Positions 34,420 through 43,841 of a stretch of DNA of 64,000 bases are shown here, piece after piece (position 1 is the first letter of the stretch; each line of letters starts with the position of its first letter). The DNA comes from CAKZLS01 sp963771545 (GTDB taxonomy: Bacteria > Pseudomonadota > Alphaproteobacteria > Rhodospirillales > Defluviicoccaceae), in contig CAVYTX010000004.1 in assembly GCA_963771545.1 (NCBI GenBank), positions 186,001 through 250,000 of the forward strand, in the 5' to 3' direction. A model generated the notes under the pieces. It worked only from the letters and a program-made list of their open reading frames with translations, made no database searches and was not told where the DNA came from. The position numbers were made by a program, and so were the translations under genes.

Positions 34420-35690
34420 TGCGCTGCACGGTCCGTATTTATCTTAAGATCGTCGAGAGCGTAGGATGGCCACGTTTTCCGCATGATCCAATGGTGAGCA
34501 CCATTCGGCGACGGTAGATCCGAAGCGGGGAGGCCACGGATCGCATGATCGATGACTTTATGCTGATACGCGGGATTGTAAAAACACTCCACGGCCTGGC
34601 GACAACGTCGAGTCGCCGCCGCCCTGTCCGTGTTGCACTCGAGCCAGCGGCGAATGACTTGCGCAAGCGAGTGGGCATTCCCCTTTTCATAGAGGTCGCC
34701 GGTCACCCCTGGCGCCATGAGTTCGAACTCCGGTTTGTGTGCCCGGAGCTCGTCATGCGCGATCACCGGGACGCCATAACCGAAGGCATGAACAATCACC
34801 AAACCGACGGGCCCGGAAACGACACACAGATCCGCCGAGCCGATCAGCTCGCCCAAATTTCTCTCGCCGTAAATGGCGCCCAGAAACTTGATGGATTTGG
34901 CGCTGCCCGATCCGGCGGCAGCCCGTTCAACATTTTGCCGGTCGGGACCATCCCCAATAACAAGGAGGTTGGTGCCAAAGCCTTGTTGACGAAGGATGTC
35001 GACCGCATCGACCAAGATGTCCAAACGCTTGTGACGATCGGCTCTTCCCATCGAAACCAGCAAGGGAAAATCGGGGTTCTCGAATAATTTATTTCGTACA
35101 GATTGAATTTTTTTCTCGGAAAGCTCCGCATAGATCGAAGTTTGAGCCTCAAAATCAAGCGCGTTATAGACGACATACAAAGTATTGTCATCAAACCCAT
35201 AACACTTGAAATAATCGCGAGCCATATTACCGTAAAGAAGGTGGCCGTGCGGAATCTTGAAAAATAATCTCTTCAATTGTGATCGAAAGCCCGTGTCAAA
35301 CGATTTGAACCCATGCCCCCAATACAAAATACGCTTTCCCGTAATCCGGGCAATTCCAGCAGAAAGCCAAGTAGACAAGTAATGAATGTCACCCAAAAAA
35401 ATAATAACATCATAGTATTTCTTGTACGACATCGACAAAACACCGGATTGCCATAAGAGAGAGTTAAACAGCCAGCAGTTTTTCACCCTCTTCCATCTTA
35501 TCATGCCGCTGTTGTCGCGGAAATTTTCTTCGAATTTAACAACTTCGAGGGAAGATATATTGCTCCGGGAATCCGAGAAAACGGTATACTCAATGTCTTT
35601 GTCGGCGCTCAGTCGCTTGAATATGGGCTCGCGATAGAGGGCAACATATTGATAGACGATCGCGACCCTAAGCTTGGGTGTTCCGTTCAT
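34416..35690 (-). CDS. Glycosyltransferase family 4 protein
   Basis: This is a 424-residue protein with the two-domain GT-B layout. The N-terminal domain includes RVAIVYQYVALYREPIFKRL and, at about residue 145, YWGHGFKSFDTG. The C-terminal donor-binding domain starts near 190 with PLLVSMGRADRHKRLDILVD. It contains LVIGDGPDR and then GLVIVHAFGYGVPVIAHDEL, the family's E-x7-E-like region (with VIVHAFGYG in place of the usual E-A-G). No membrane segment is apparent, so it works on the cytoplasmic face on a lipid- or nucleotide-linked sugar. Codon use is somewhat AT-richer than in glmUS. It is paired with the acetyltransferase. Confidence 0.88.
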   Translation of the reverse strand: MNGTPKLRVAIVYQYVALYREPIFKRLSADKDIEYTVFSDSRSNISSLEVVKFEENFRDNSGMIRWKRVKNCWLFNSLLWQSGVLSMSYKKYYDVIIFLGDIHYLSTWLSAGIARITGKRILYWGHGFKSFDTGFRSQLKRLFFKIPHGHLLYGNMARDYFKCYGFDDNTLYVVYNALDFEAQTSIYAELSEKKIQSVRNKLFENPDFPLLVSMGRADRHKRLDILVDAVDILRQQGFGTNLLVIGDGPDRQNVERAAAGSGSAKSIKFLGAIYGERNLGELIGSADLCVVSGPVGLVIVHAFGYGVPVIAHDELRAHKPEFELMAPGVTGDLYEKGNAHSLAQVIRRWLECNTDRAAATRRCRQAVECFYNPAYQHKVIDHAIRGLPASDLPSPNGAHHWIMRKTWPSYALDDLKINTDRAAQ

Positions 35691-36388
35691 ATCACCGACC
35701 TCGCCGCCCTCTTACAGATCCATGCGTGAGAGGATTTCCCAAGCTGTCCGCGTCACCCCGTTAGCATCGTCATCATCCCCGCTCATTTGGCAGACGCCAA
35801 GGATCCGTTTCATTATTCTGGATAAAGCTTTGAAATTTGTAAAATTTCAAGGTTGCGAGGGGATATGGTCTCACTTTCTTGAACCGGCTGGCGGCGAAGT
35901 CAGGGTGAATCGCGGTTTCCGATGATGCCATCGGGTTCGTCCTGACGATAACTGTCGCACCATGACGCCCGTCCACCCGGAATTATTACGCTCAAGAAAT
36001 AGAAAAACAAAAATGACAAGCTGAAAATTAAATCTGAAGTCATGACGCGGAGGGCCACGGGGAGCAACGCAGTAGGCTCGTAAGCCAAAGTGGCGAGCAA
36101 ATCGTTACGATACCGCCACAATATCGCTCTAATTATGCGATAGCGCCGTCTTAACAATATGTAATCGCGACAACTTTCCGATCGGCTCTCGGATCCTTGA
36201 AATTATGGCCCGGCACGGGATGCTGGGACTATGTCGGGTGTACGCAATCGGGATCTCTCGGCGGCTCGCGCGGGCCGTCGCGTTTTGGAACGCGAAAATC
36301 GTGTCTAAATGGTGTCTATTATTAAATTACAACCCCTAAACGGGCACTTTTTTATTTCACTGTAAAGCTATGGAAGGGAAAATACGAA
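35691..36388. other. Intergenic region between the glycosyltransferase and RTX genes
   Basis: This is about 700 bases, AT-rich in places. It holds the divergent upstream regions of the glycosyltransferase operon (minus) and the RTX gene (plus). A minus-strand frame at 35900-36157 is open and has one hydrophobic stretch but no other support. The RTX ribosome-binding site (GGAAGGGAAAA) is at its right end. I see no RNA gene, repeat or clear terminator. Confidence 0.5.
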
Positions 36389-37669
36389 ATGACAATAATA
36401 AATGGTGATGGCGTCAACGACCGTTTATTTGGGTCCGATGACAAAGACACCGTGTATGGCTTCGGCGGCAACGACGTTTTTTTTGGCAGGGCGAATGACG
36501 ACCTCCTCCTGGGCGGCGCTGGGAATGACGAAGTTTACGGTGACACCGGCAACGACACCCTTGAAGGCGATGATGGCGATGATGCCTTGTATGGCGGGGA
36601 CGGTCACGATCTGATCCAGGGCGATGATGGTGTTGATCACCTCAGAGGCGGTTCGGATGACGATACGCTTTGGGGCGGGACCGGAGGCGACGATGTCCGA
36701 GGCGAAAGCGGAAACGACCCGGTTCACGGCGGTTCCGGGGACGACAAAATTCTTGGCGGCGAGGGAAATGACACCATTTGGGGCGACGCCGGCGACGACA
36801 CGGTGGACGGAGGAGCCGGGAACGATCAAGTCCGGGGTGGCGACGGCGACGATTACGTTGAAGCCGGCGAAGTTACCGGCACCTCGGGCAGCGACACTCT
36901 TTGGGGCGATGCCGGCAACGACCACATGCACGGCGATCTGGGAAACAATCTTATGTATGGAGGTTCCGGAAACGATGAAATCGAGGGGTTCGGAGGCGAC
37001 GACACGCAGATCGGCGGCGACGGCGACGATGACATGCGGTCAGGAGATGGAAACGACGTGCTGTTCGGTGACGAGGGTAGCGATCTTGTGGGTGGCGAGG
37101 ACGGAGACGACACGGTCTCGGGCGGCGGCGGCGCGGATACCGTGAACGGCAACTCCGGCAACGATGAACTGAATGGCGACGCAGGCGCCGATCGGGTGCT
37201 CGGCGGCGACGGTCATGACGTGCTCATCGGCGGGAGCGGTCGCGACACCCTGTTTGGAGGCTCTGGCAGCGATATGGTTGATGGTGGCCGCGGTTCCGAC
37301 AAGCTCTATGGAGACGTCGGCGATGACACGTTGATTGGTGGTTGCGGGCGGGCGACGGCGCCGACATCATCCTCGATTACAATGACTCACACGATGGTTT
37401 TTTGCTGGACGGGCTTTCCTATTCAAGCCTCGACTTCGTGGACACCGGACCGGATACCGAGATCCAGATCGATTCGACGAACCAAGTGCTTGCCATCCTT
37501 GAGAGCGTCAACGACTCGGTCCTTTAATCCAGCGACTTCGATTTGCTCTGATATCGGGGGCGGGCGGCGGCCCGGAGGGCTTTCCATAGGCGACGGTTCG
37601 AAGCACGCCCCCCAGGTCGCCTTGCCGCCGTCCGCCTTGTCAGTGCGATACTCCGAAGAACCCGACTAA
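36389..37669 (+). CDS. RTX calcium-binding repeat protein, probably frameshifted near its C-terminus
   Basis: The first 316 residues are almost entirely RTX nonapeptides (GGxGxDxUx), for example GGAGNDEVYGDTGNDTLEGD, which bind calcium in a beta-roll after type I secretion. About 30 repeats are present. At about 37337-37350 the frame changes. In the annotated frame the end is a low-quality Ser/Thr/Arg-rich tail, but the +1 frame gives a credible RTX ending, DGADIILDYNDSHDGFLLDG and onward to NDSVL with stop TAA at 37525-37527. The natural protein is therefore probably about 380 residues. No catalytic domain is attached, so it is a small structural or adhesive RTX protein. Confidence 0.85.
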   Translation: MTIINGDGVNDRLFGSDDKDTVYGFGGNDVFFGRANDDLLLGGAGNDEVYGDTGNDTLEGDDGDDALYGGDGHDLIQGDDGVDHLRGGSDDDTLWGGTGGDDVRGESGNDPVHGGSGDDKILGGEGNDTIWGDAGDDTVDGGAGNDQVRGGDGDDYVEAGEVTGTSGSDTLWGDAGNDHMHGDLGNNLMYGGSGNDEIEGFGGDDTQIGGDGDDDMRSGDGNDVLFGDEGSDLVGGEDGDDTVSGGGGADTVNGNSGNDELNGDAGADRVLGGDGHDVLIGGSGRDTLFGGSGSDMVDGGRGSDKLYGDVGDDTLIGGCGRATAPTSSSITMTHTMVFCWTGFPIQASTSWTPDRIPRSRSIRRTKCLPSLRASTTRSFNPATSICSDIGGGRRPGGLSIGDGSKHAPQVALPPSALSVRYSEEPD

Positions 37670-38209
37670 CCATGGTCTGCTTCGTTTCTCTCATGCCGTC
37701 CCAGTGATTGAAGATTTTGCCTCGGTTCAGCCGGATCTTTCTATCTTGATGAACGTCGTGCGGCGGTGTCGGCGGCTGATGACACGCGGTTGCGGCTCCG
37801 CGAGCCCACCGTCGGCGGAAATGACCTATCGCTCGGACCGAATCGAGGCTCTTCAATCAAAACGGATACGAGTTTCAACCAGCTCACCGAGGCGGGCGCG
37901 GCGATCGGAGCATGGGCCTTGACTGGGAAACCAAATAGGTATAAACACCTAGGTCAGGAACATACGACGGCAAAGCACGGTTAGCGCGGATTTCGATGCA
38001 ACGCCACAGCACCAAACTCCCCGCCGTTGGCTTGGGTCCCATCAACGGTATTCCCCGATACCGATAAGAAATCAATCGTCGGCGATCAAAAGATTCACTC
38101 TCTGCCGATGCCCGCATGAATGAACGGGCGTGGAAGTGCGGCTGAGTGCATACCGGCCAGGGCTGGCCTGGCAAATGTAAATTAAATGGACAATTGAGAG
38201 ATAAATAAC
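37670..38209. other. Intergenic region before the 120-bp-repeat gene
   Basis: No gene is supported here. Short frames at 37704-37922 and 37766-37984 have no recognisable content. The sequence becomes AT-rich near 38180-38209, where the start region of the next gene lies (GAGAGATAAATAAC before ATG 38210). Confidence 0.5.
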
Positions 38210-40489
38210 ATGGATAGTATAAGTTTAACTGTAAACGGTACGACAGAAGCACTTATCGATACTCTAAACTATATTCATGGTAATCCGGCCGGTGAGGTTG
38301 GTTCCACTGTATTCACGGGACTGACCGACACGCCCCAGGACTACTCGGGCGAGGGCGGGAAGCATGTACGGGTTAATTCAGCGGAGGACGCGCTTGAGTT
38401 CGTCGACGCGCCCGTTGACGGGCCTTCCGCCCTCACGGATTTGACCGACACACCGGCCGACTACAACGGCCAAGCCGGCAAGCTGATCGCGGTCAAGGCG
38501 ACCGAGGACGGCACGGAGTTCGTCGACGCGCCCGTTGACGGGCCTTCCACCCTCACGGATTTGACTGACACACCGGCCGACTATAACGGCCAAGCCGGCA
38601 AGCTGATCGCGGTCAGGGCGACCGAGGACGGCACGGAGTTCATCGACGCTCCCGCGGAGGGCCCTTCCAGCCTTACGGATCTGACCGACACACCGGCCGA
38701 CTACAACGGCCAAGGTGGCAAGCTGGTCGCGGTCAAGGCGACCGAGGACGGCACGGAGTTCGTCGACGCGCCCGTTGACGGGCCTTCCGCGCTCACGGAT
38801 CTGACCGACACTCCGGCCAATTATTACGGCCAAGCCGGCAAGCTGGTCGCGGTCAAGGCGACCGAAGACGGTACGGAGTTCGTCGACGCTCCCGCGGAGG
38901 GCCCTTCCAGCCTTACGGATCTGACCGACACTCCGGCCAATTATTACGGCCAAGCCGGCAAGCTGATCGCGGTCAGGGCGACCGAGGACGGTACGGAGTT
39001 CGTCGACGCTCCCGCGGACGGTCCTTCTGCCCTCACGGATCTGACCGACACACCGGCCTACTATAACGGCCAAGCCGGCAAGCTGATCGCGGTCAGGGCG
39101 ACCGAGGACGGTACGGAGTTCGTCGACGCTCCCGCGGAGGGCCCTTCCAGCCTTACGGATCTGACCGACACACCGGCCGACTACAACGGCCAAGCCGGCA
39201 AGCTGATCGCGGTCAAGGCGACCGAAGACGGCACGGAATTCGTCGACGCTCCCGCGGACGGTCCTTCCGCCCTCACGGATCTGACCGACACTCCAGTCAA
39301 TTATTACGGCCAAGGCGGCAAGCTGATCGCGGTCAGGGCGACCGAGGACGGTACGGAGTTCGTCGACGCTCCCGCGGAGGGCCCTTCCAGCCTTACGGAT
39401 CTGACCGACACACCGGCCGACTACAACGGCCAAGCCGGCAAGCTGATCGCGGTCAAGGCGACCGAAGACGGCACGGAATTCGTCGACGCTCCCGCGGACG
39501 GTCCTTCCGCCCTCACGGATCTGACCGACACTCCAGTCAATTATTACGGCCAAGGCGGCAAGCTGGTCGCGGTCAAGGCGACCGAGGATGGCACCGAGTT
39601 CGTCGACGCGCCCGACATTGGCGGCATTGGCGACGCCTTTGCGGCCTCACACGCCGGGTCGGGCGGCAACGCGCACATGACCGCCACGAAGACCGTGGCC
39701 GGTTTCATGTCTCCCGCCGACAAAAGCAAGCTAGACATCATCGAAATCGGCGCAACAGCCGATTTATCCGGATCCGAGATCAAGGCAGCCTATGAGGCCG
39801 AACCGGACACCAACGCTTTTACCGACGCCGAAAAAACTAAACTGGCGGAGCTGGTGGGGGGCGCGGGCGGAACCCTTTTCTTTGGTTCCACCGCGGGGAC
39901 CGTGTGTGCGGGAAACGACGACCGCATCCCTGACGCCACGGAGCGGGCATTCCTCGCCACGGTTAGTAAATCCGGCAATGATTTCAAAATAACGCCGCCC
40001 AACGATGGCGGCATTGCGATCAATACCACGCCCTCCGAGGGTGGATGCGGCCTCGCTGTGTACTCTGGCGGAACGCGGCCAACTCAGGTCACCGATGATG
40101 CGTTGGTGTACTTGGGCGGGCCTTCGGACCAGACGGCAAACAATTCGTACGTTCTTGGCGTTCAGGCGCAGAAGGCGAGCGGGGAACTGTATGTCTTAAA
40201 GAACCACACCGGGAATAGGATCGCTCGCACCAGGACGGACCCAACTGGCGGGTTATACACGCAGTATTTTCATTATGACATCACCGACCCGGACCCCAAC
40301 TCAACAAGAAAAGAAGTGTTCGCGTGCAGAATATTCAGAGATTTAGTGTTTTGGGTTTTCGGTGGAAATTACTCTGACGCCGTAGATAGCAACATAATGA
40401 CGATTATTGGGGACGTAACCATCAGAGGAAAATTAACTGTTACGGATGGTGTCAATTCAACTGTTTACGGCCCAAATGGAATTGAATAG
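38210..40489 (+). CDS. Fibre-like protein with eleven 40-residue repeats
   Basis: This is a 759-residue protein. Residues 1-34 are unique. Residues 35-474 are 11 tandem copies of a 40-residue unit with the core LTDLTDTPADYNGQAGKL, the ATEDGTEFVDAP segment and a GPS linker. Similar GLTDTP-GQAGK-V-EDG-EFVD units occur in bacteriophage tail-fibre and neck-fibre shafts. The C-terminal 280 residues contain THMTATKTV-like and KSKLDIIEIGATAD segments typical of phage tail-fibre stalks, then a globular end (ALVYLGGPSDQTANNSYVLG). No signal peptide is present and no other phage structural gene is nearby, so it may be a prophage relic or a domesticated binding protein. The next gene starts 4 bases after its stop. 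Confidence 0.72.
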   Translation: MDSISLTVNGTTEALIDTLNYIHGNPAGEVGSTVFTGLTDTPQDYSGEGGKHVRVNSAEDALEFVDAPVDGPSALTDLTDTPADYNGQAGKLIAVKATEDGTEFVDAPVDGPSTLTDLTDTPADYNGQAGKLIAVRATEDGTEFIDAPAEGPSSLTDLTDTPADYNGQGGKLVAVKATEDGTEFVDAPVDGPSALTDLTDTPANYYGQAGKLVAVKATEDGTEFVDAPAEGPSSLTDLTDTPANYYGQAGKLIAVRATEDGTEFVDAPADGPSALTDLTDTPAYYNGQAGKLIAVRATEDGTEFVDAPAEGPSSLTDLTDTPADYNGQAGKLIAVKATEDGTEFVDAPADGPSALTDLTDTPVNYYGQGGKLIAVRATEDGTEFVDAPAEGPSSLTDLTDTPADYNGQAGKLIAVKATEDGTEFVDAPADGPSALTDLTDTPVNYYGQGGKLVAVKATEDGTEFVDAPDIGGIGDAFAASHAGSGGNAHMTATKTVAGFMSPADKSKLDIIEIGATADLSGSEIKAAYEAEPDTNAFTDAEKTKLAELVGGAGGTLFFGSTAGTVCAGNDDRIPDATERAFLATVSKSGNDFKITPPNDGGIAINTTPSEGGCGLAVYSGGTRPTQVTDDALVYLGGPSDQTANNSYVLGVQAQKASGELYVLKNHTGNRIARTRTDPTGGLYTQYFHYDITDPDPNSTRKEVFACRIFRDLVFWVFGGNYSDAVDSNIMTIIGDVTIRGKLTVTDGVNSTVYGPNGIE
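38312..39631 (+). repeat. 120-bp coding tandem repeat, 11 copies
   Basis: The period is exactly 120 bp. Copy 1 is the most divergent (FTGLTDTPQDYSGEGGKHVR). Two alternating sub-types occur, DYNGQ and NYYGQ, so a 240-bp higher-order unit is visible. The 180 bases at 39121-39300 and 39361-39540 are identical in sequence, which indicates recent unequal exchange. Copy number is likely to vary between strains. Confidence 0.93.
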
Positions 40490-40493
40490 AACT

Positions 40494-42140
40494 ATGCGAT
40501 TTATTATAGCCTTTTTTGTAATGATATTTTCATCAGCAGCGTATGCTGATACAGACGCGGTGTGCAACGGGGAGTTTCCAGTAACGATTGACGGCCAATC
40601 TCTTTACCAGCGGTTTTGTGCAAATGTCGATTTCAAAACCGAAAATCCGAAAATAAATGAAGTACACTTTTATATACACGGAACAGGCTTGACGACACAA
40701 AATTACACAAAGAAGCTGATTCCGGCGGCAAAGGCGGCTGGTCGCGGCGATGATATCGCGATCATCGGGCCGCAATTCATCAGAACCTATACACAAGGAT
40801 TGCCAATTGTTGACGAGCTCGATGTCCCAACCGGGAAAGAGCTCGATCTCAAGGGGGCGCACGCAGACGATTTTGTACACACATCCCGTTGGATTGATGG
40901 CGATGAGTCGTACTTGAGCGGGTTCACCGCTGACAATGGTGACAGCATCCCTCGTCGGCCGTTCAGCCTCAGCTCTTATCAGATTTTCGATAAGATGCTT
41001 GCCAAAGCAGTCGAGCTATACCCAAACGCGAAAAGGATCGTTATTACCGGTCACTCGGCGGGCGGTCAGTTCGTCGAGCGGTACGTTATGGCGGCGACCA
41101 TCCCCGCAGGGTTCCCGGAGGAAAACGTGCTGTTCGCGCCGGTCAATCCATCGTCAAGCACTTATTTTGACAAGTATCGCCCAGAGTCTCCGGTGACATG
41201 GCCGATCAAATTCACGACTCCGACAAGCGATGACTGCGACGGCGGATTGTTGCAGGGGGGCAGCGTCGACCCGTCAAACTTCGACATCTACAACAAATAC
41301 AAATATGCGCTGGTCGATGAAAACGCCGACGGGTTCGCGGACGGGATGGACGGGAAATGCAGCGACTGTGAGACTTATAACTATTTGAAAACAATTCCGA
41401 TCTCGACGCTTAAGGCCAACTACGAGCGGCGCAAGAAAATGCGCATGATAAGCCTCAACGACAAGGACCCGGACGAAGCTTCCATCGCGCAAACGTGTCC
41501 GAACCATGTTCAAGGCGACCACCGCCTCGCTCGTGCGGAGGCTTTCATGCAACATCTCATCAACACTTTTGGATGGGATCATTGGGCGCGGTATGAAACA
41601 CTTTATGTGCCCGGTTGCGCTCATAGCGGGACGTGCGTTTGGACAAGCACCTGTGGACGGTATGTCTTATTCGGCGCCAATGCAGGCTCATGCGCGGACA
41701 AGGACGCAATATCAGATAAGTTTGATGATGCGAAGCTTTCACAGTGGACCAAAAGCGGTACCGGCTCGGTATCCCGCGCGGACAATCGGCGGGCAAAAGG
41801 TCCATTCTCCGCCAAGTTTCTCGGCGCGGGGTCCGATCTCACGTTGACCTCGCCGGTGATTGCCGGCGCCGGCACCTATACGGCTTCCTGGGCTTGGTGG
41901 ATCGGCTCCCGCTTTGACATTGGTGACAGCATCGTTGCCGAGATGTCGGTTGACGGCGGTCCATGGACGGAGATTGACCGGCTCGATGGGGATGTGCATC
42001 CGGAGAACGCGTGGCTTTATACCGGCACCACCGTTCATGTCGCAACGTCATTGCGGCTTCGCTTTGTCGTCAATGCCGACGGGGCTGACGAAGAGGCGCA
42101 TCTCGACGACGTGCGTGTGATGCTTAGAAAGGGACTGTAG
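40494..42140 (+). CDS. Secreted alpha/beta hydrolase with C-terminal jelly-roll domain
   Basis: This is a 548-residue protein. ATG 40494 gives a clean signal peptide (MRFIIAFFVMIFSSAAYA, cleavage after AYA), so it is exported. Residues 50-400 are an alpha/beta hydrolase. The oxyanion region is YIHGTGL at 60, the nucleophile elbow is GHSAGG with Ser188, and a candidate catalytic His lies in the GCAHSGTC region. Several cysteines suggest disulfides. Residues 415-548 form a beta-rich domain (SDKFDDAKLSQWTKSG, then AHLDDVRVML) like those that bind sugars or surfaces. Family resemblance is to poly-ester depolymerase or lipase-like hydrolases, but the substrate is not clear. The gene follows the repeat protein by 4 bases and starts in AT-rich sequence. 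Confidence 0.78.
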   Translation: MRFIIAFFVMIFSSAAYADTDAVCNGEFPVTIDGQSLYQRFCANVDFKTENPKINEVHFYIHGTGLTTQNYTKKLIPAAKAAGRGDDIAIIGPQFIRTYTQGLPIVDELDVPTGKELDLKGAHADDFVHTSRWIDGDESYLSGFTADNGDSIPRRPFSLSSYQIFDKMLAKAVELYPNAKRIVITGHSAGGQFVERYVMAATIPAGFPEENVLFAPVNPSSSTYFDKYRPESPVTWPIKFTTPTSDDCDGGLLQGGSVDPSNFDIYNKYKYALVDENADGFADGMDGKCSDCETYNYLKTIPISTLKANYERRKKMRMISLNDKDPDEASIAQTCPNHVQGDHRLARAEAFMQHLINTFGWDHWARYETLYVPGCAHSGTCVWTSTCGRYVLFGANAGSCADKDAISDKFDDAKLSQWTKSGTGSVSRADNRRAKGPFSAKFLGAGSDLTLTSPVIAGAGTYTASWAWWIGSRFDIGDSIVAEMSVDGGPWTEIDRLDGDVHPENAWLYTGTTVHVATSLRLRFVVNADGADEEAHLDDVRVMLRKGL

Positions 42141-42171
42141 GAGGGCATTATCTGTATTAGCTCGAACTTAA

Positions 42172-43361
42172 TCTGACACGACGTGTTGGTTTTCGTAGAT
42201 TAGAGCCGGCGGGCGGGTCGCGGTTCTCTCACATGGGACCGGGACCGCGGCCCGCCCGTCGGCGGCAACGGAGACCACGATATGACCAACGAGCAGAAGA
42301 TTATTCGGGCCAAGGTCGGTTTGCTGGAACTGGCCAAGCAGCTCGGCAACGTCAGCCAGGCCTGCAGGATGATGGGCTACAGCCGGGATAGCTTCTATCG
42401 CTTCCAGGAGCTGTACGAGAAGGGCGGCGAATTGGCTTTGCAGGAAATCAGCCGGCGCAAGCCGTGCCTGAAGAACCGCACCCCGGTCGAGATCGAGCAA
42501 GCGGTCGTCGATCTCGCGATCGAGCAGCCCGCCTGGGGCCAGGTGCGCGTTTCCAACGAGTTGAAACGGCGCGGCCTGTCGATCTCGCCAGCCGGTGTGC
42601 GCTGTGTCTGGCAGCGCCACAATCTCACCTCGATGAAGCTCCGCCTCAAGGCGCTCGAGGCCAAGATGGCACAAGAGGGGGTGGTCCTTACCGAGGCCCA
42701 GGTGGTGGCACTGGAGAAGGCCAAGGCCGACAAGGAAGCGCACGGCGAGTTCGACAGTGCCTGTCCCGGCTATTGTGGCGCCCAGGACACCTTCTATGTC
42801 GGCACGATGAAAGGGGTCGGGAGGATCTATCAGCAGACCTTCATCGACACCTACGCCAAGGTGGGCTTCGCCAAGCTCTACGACCGCAAGACCGCGATCA
42901 CCGCGGCCGATCTCCTCAACGATCGGGTGGTGCCGTTCTACGACGACCATCAGATCAAGCTCTGCCGCATGCTCACCGATCGCGGCACCGAATTCTGCGG
43001 CGGCCAGAGCCACGAGTACGAGCTCTACCTGGCCATCGAGGACATCGACCACACCCGCACCAAAACCAGGAGCCCGCAGACCAATGGCATCTGCGAGCGC
43101 TTCCATCGCACGATGCTCGACGAGTTCTACCGCGTGGCCTTCCGCAAGAAGATCTACCGCACGATTGACGAGCTCCAGGCCGATCTCGACGCGTGGATGG
43201 CCGACTACAACGAACGGCGTCCCCACCAAGGCAGATGGTGCTTCGGCAACACCCCGATGCAGACCTTCCTTGACACCCTCCCCCTGGCGAAGGAGAAATT
43301 CATGGCGGCATAGCGACAACAGACACTCACAAGGCTCAAACAGCCAACGCCGTCTGTCAGA
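42172..43361 (+). mobile_element. IS481-family insertion sequence
   Basis: The ends form an 18-bp imperfect inverted repeat: TCTGACACGACGTGTTGG at 42172 and the reverse complement TCTGACAGACGGCGTTGG ending at 43361. The single transposase gene fills the interior. I cannot identify a clear target duplication. Confidence 0.82.
42282..43313 (+). CDS. IS481-family transposase
   Basis: This is a 343-residue intact integrase-core transposase. The N-terminus is a helix-turn-helix (LAKQLGNVSQACRMMGYSRD). The DDE core is clear: an Asp region at YQQTFIDTYAKVGFAKLYDR, RMLTDRGTEFCGG for the second Asp, and SPQTNGICERFHRTMLDEFY for the Glu. It ends YNERRPHQGRWCFGNTPMQT, typical of IS481/IS3-like elements. 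ATG 42282 is the natural start. No frameshift is visible, so the element may be active. Confidence 0.95.
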   Translation: MTNEQKIIRAKVGLLELAKQLGNVSQACRMMGYSRDSFYRFQELYEKGGELALQEISRRKPCLKNRTPVEIEQAVVDLAIEQPAWGQVRVSNELKRRGLSISPAGVRCVWQRHNLTSMKLRLKALEAKMAQEGVVLTEAQVVALEKAKADKEAHGEFDSACPGYCGAQDTFYVGTMKGVGRIYQQTFIDTYAKVGFAKLYDRKTAITAADLLNDRVVPFYDDHQIKLCRMLTDRGTEFCGGQSHEYELYLAIEDIDHTRTKTRSPQTNGICERFHRTMLDEFYRVAFRKKIYRTIDELQADLDAWMADYNERRPHQGRWCFGNTPMQTFLDTLPLAKEKFMAA

Positions 43362-43544
43362 CCAAGTCGTGGTTAATACACATTATCACCGGAGGGACGG
43401 CCTGTTGTCGGGACCTTCATTGAAAGTCGGGCGGCGCTGCGTTCTCGTCCATCCTCGTGGATACGAACGGTTTTCTTCTATTTCCGAAAGCCGGAACCGG
43501 CGCGTGACGCTGGGAGACCGCGCGGATCTGGAGGATCGCGGATC

Positions 43545-43806
43545 AGCAACGATGGACCTGACGCAGCCGCCGTCCACCCGAAGGGCCGCACCGGTGGTGG
43601 CGGAGGCCTGCTCGGAACACATGTAAACGACCATGTCGGCCACTTCCTCGACGCTGGCGAAACGCTTGATCAGCGACGAGGGGCACACATGGTAGCGAAG
43701 AAGTCCGCTTCCACCTCGTCCACCGTCTTGCCCTGAGTGCGCGCCATATCCTCGAACCGCGGTCGATGGCGTATCCTATTCCCGCGGTTGACCCGCCCAC
43801 AATCGT
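43545..43806 (-). pseudogene. Short-chain dehydrogenase remnant with internal deletion
   Basis: On the minus strand the cofactor-binding start TIVGGSTAGIGYAID is followed almost directly, in another frame, by RFEDMARTQGKTVDEVEADF from the late part of such proteins. It then shifts again into IKRFASVEEVADMVVYMCSE and TTGAALRVDGGCVRSI, the normal C-terminus. Most of the catalytic centre (Ser, Tyr, Lys) is missing. It is therefore a deleted SDR gene, probably related to 3-oxoacyl-ACP or hydroxybutyrate dehydrogenases. It lies between the IS481 element and a second gene scrap. Confidence 0.7.
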
Positions 43807-43841
43807 CTGTCTCCAAAATGAACGATACGGACAACTGCCAA

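Noticed and set aside
35900..36157. Small membrane protein on the minus strand
   Set aside because: Only a single hydrophobic stretch supports it; there is no ribosome-binding site and no recognisable family.
38378..39553. 391-residue minus-strand open frame
   Set aside because: It is the mirror of the 120-bp coding repeat; its own periodicity follows from the plus-strand gene, and it has no start signal.
38312..39631. CRISPR array, because of the regular repeats
   Set aside because: The period is 120 bp with no short repeat/unique spacer alternation; every unit is coding and keeps the same frame, so it is a protein repeat.
38210..42140. Prophage
   Set aside because: Only one fibre-like gene is present; no integrase, portal, capsid, terminase or lysis genes are seen in the window.
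42168..43319. 383-residue minus-strand open frame
   Set aside because: It is antisense to the intact IS481 transposase and has no independent support.
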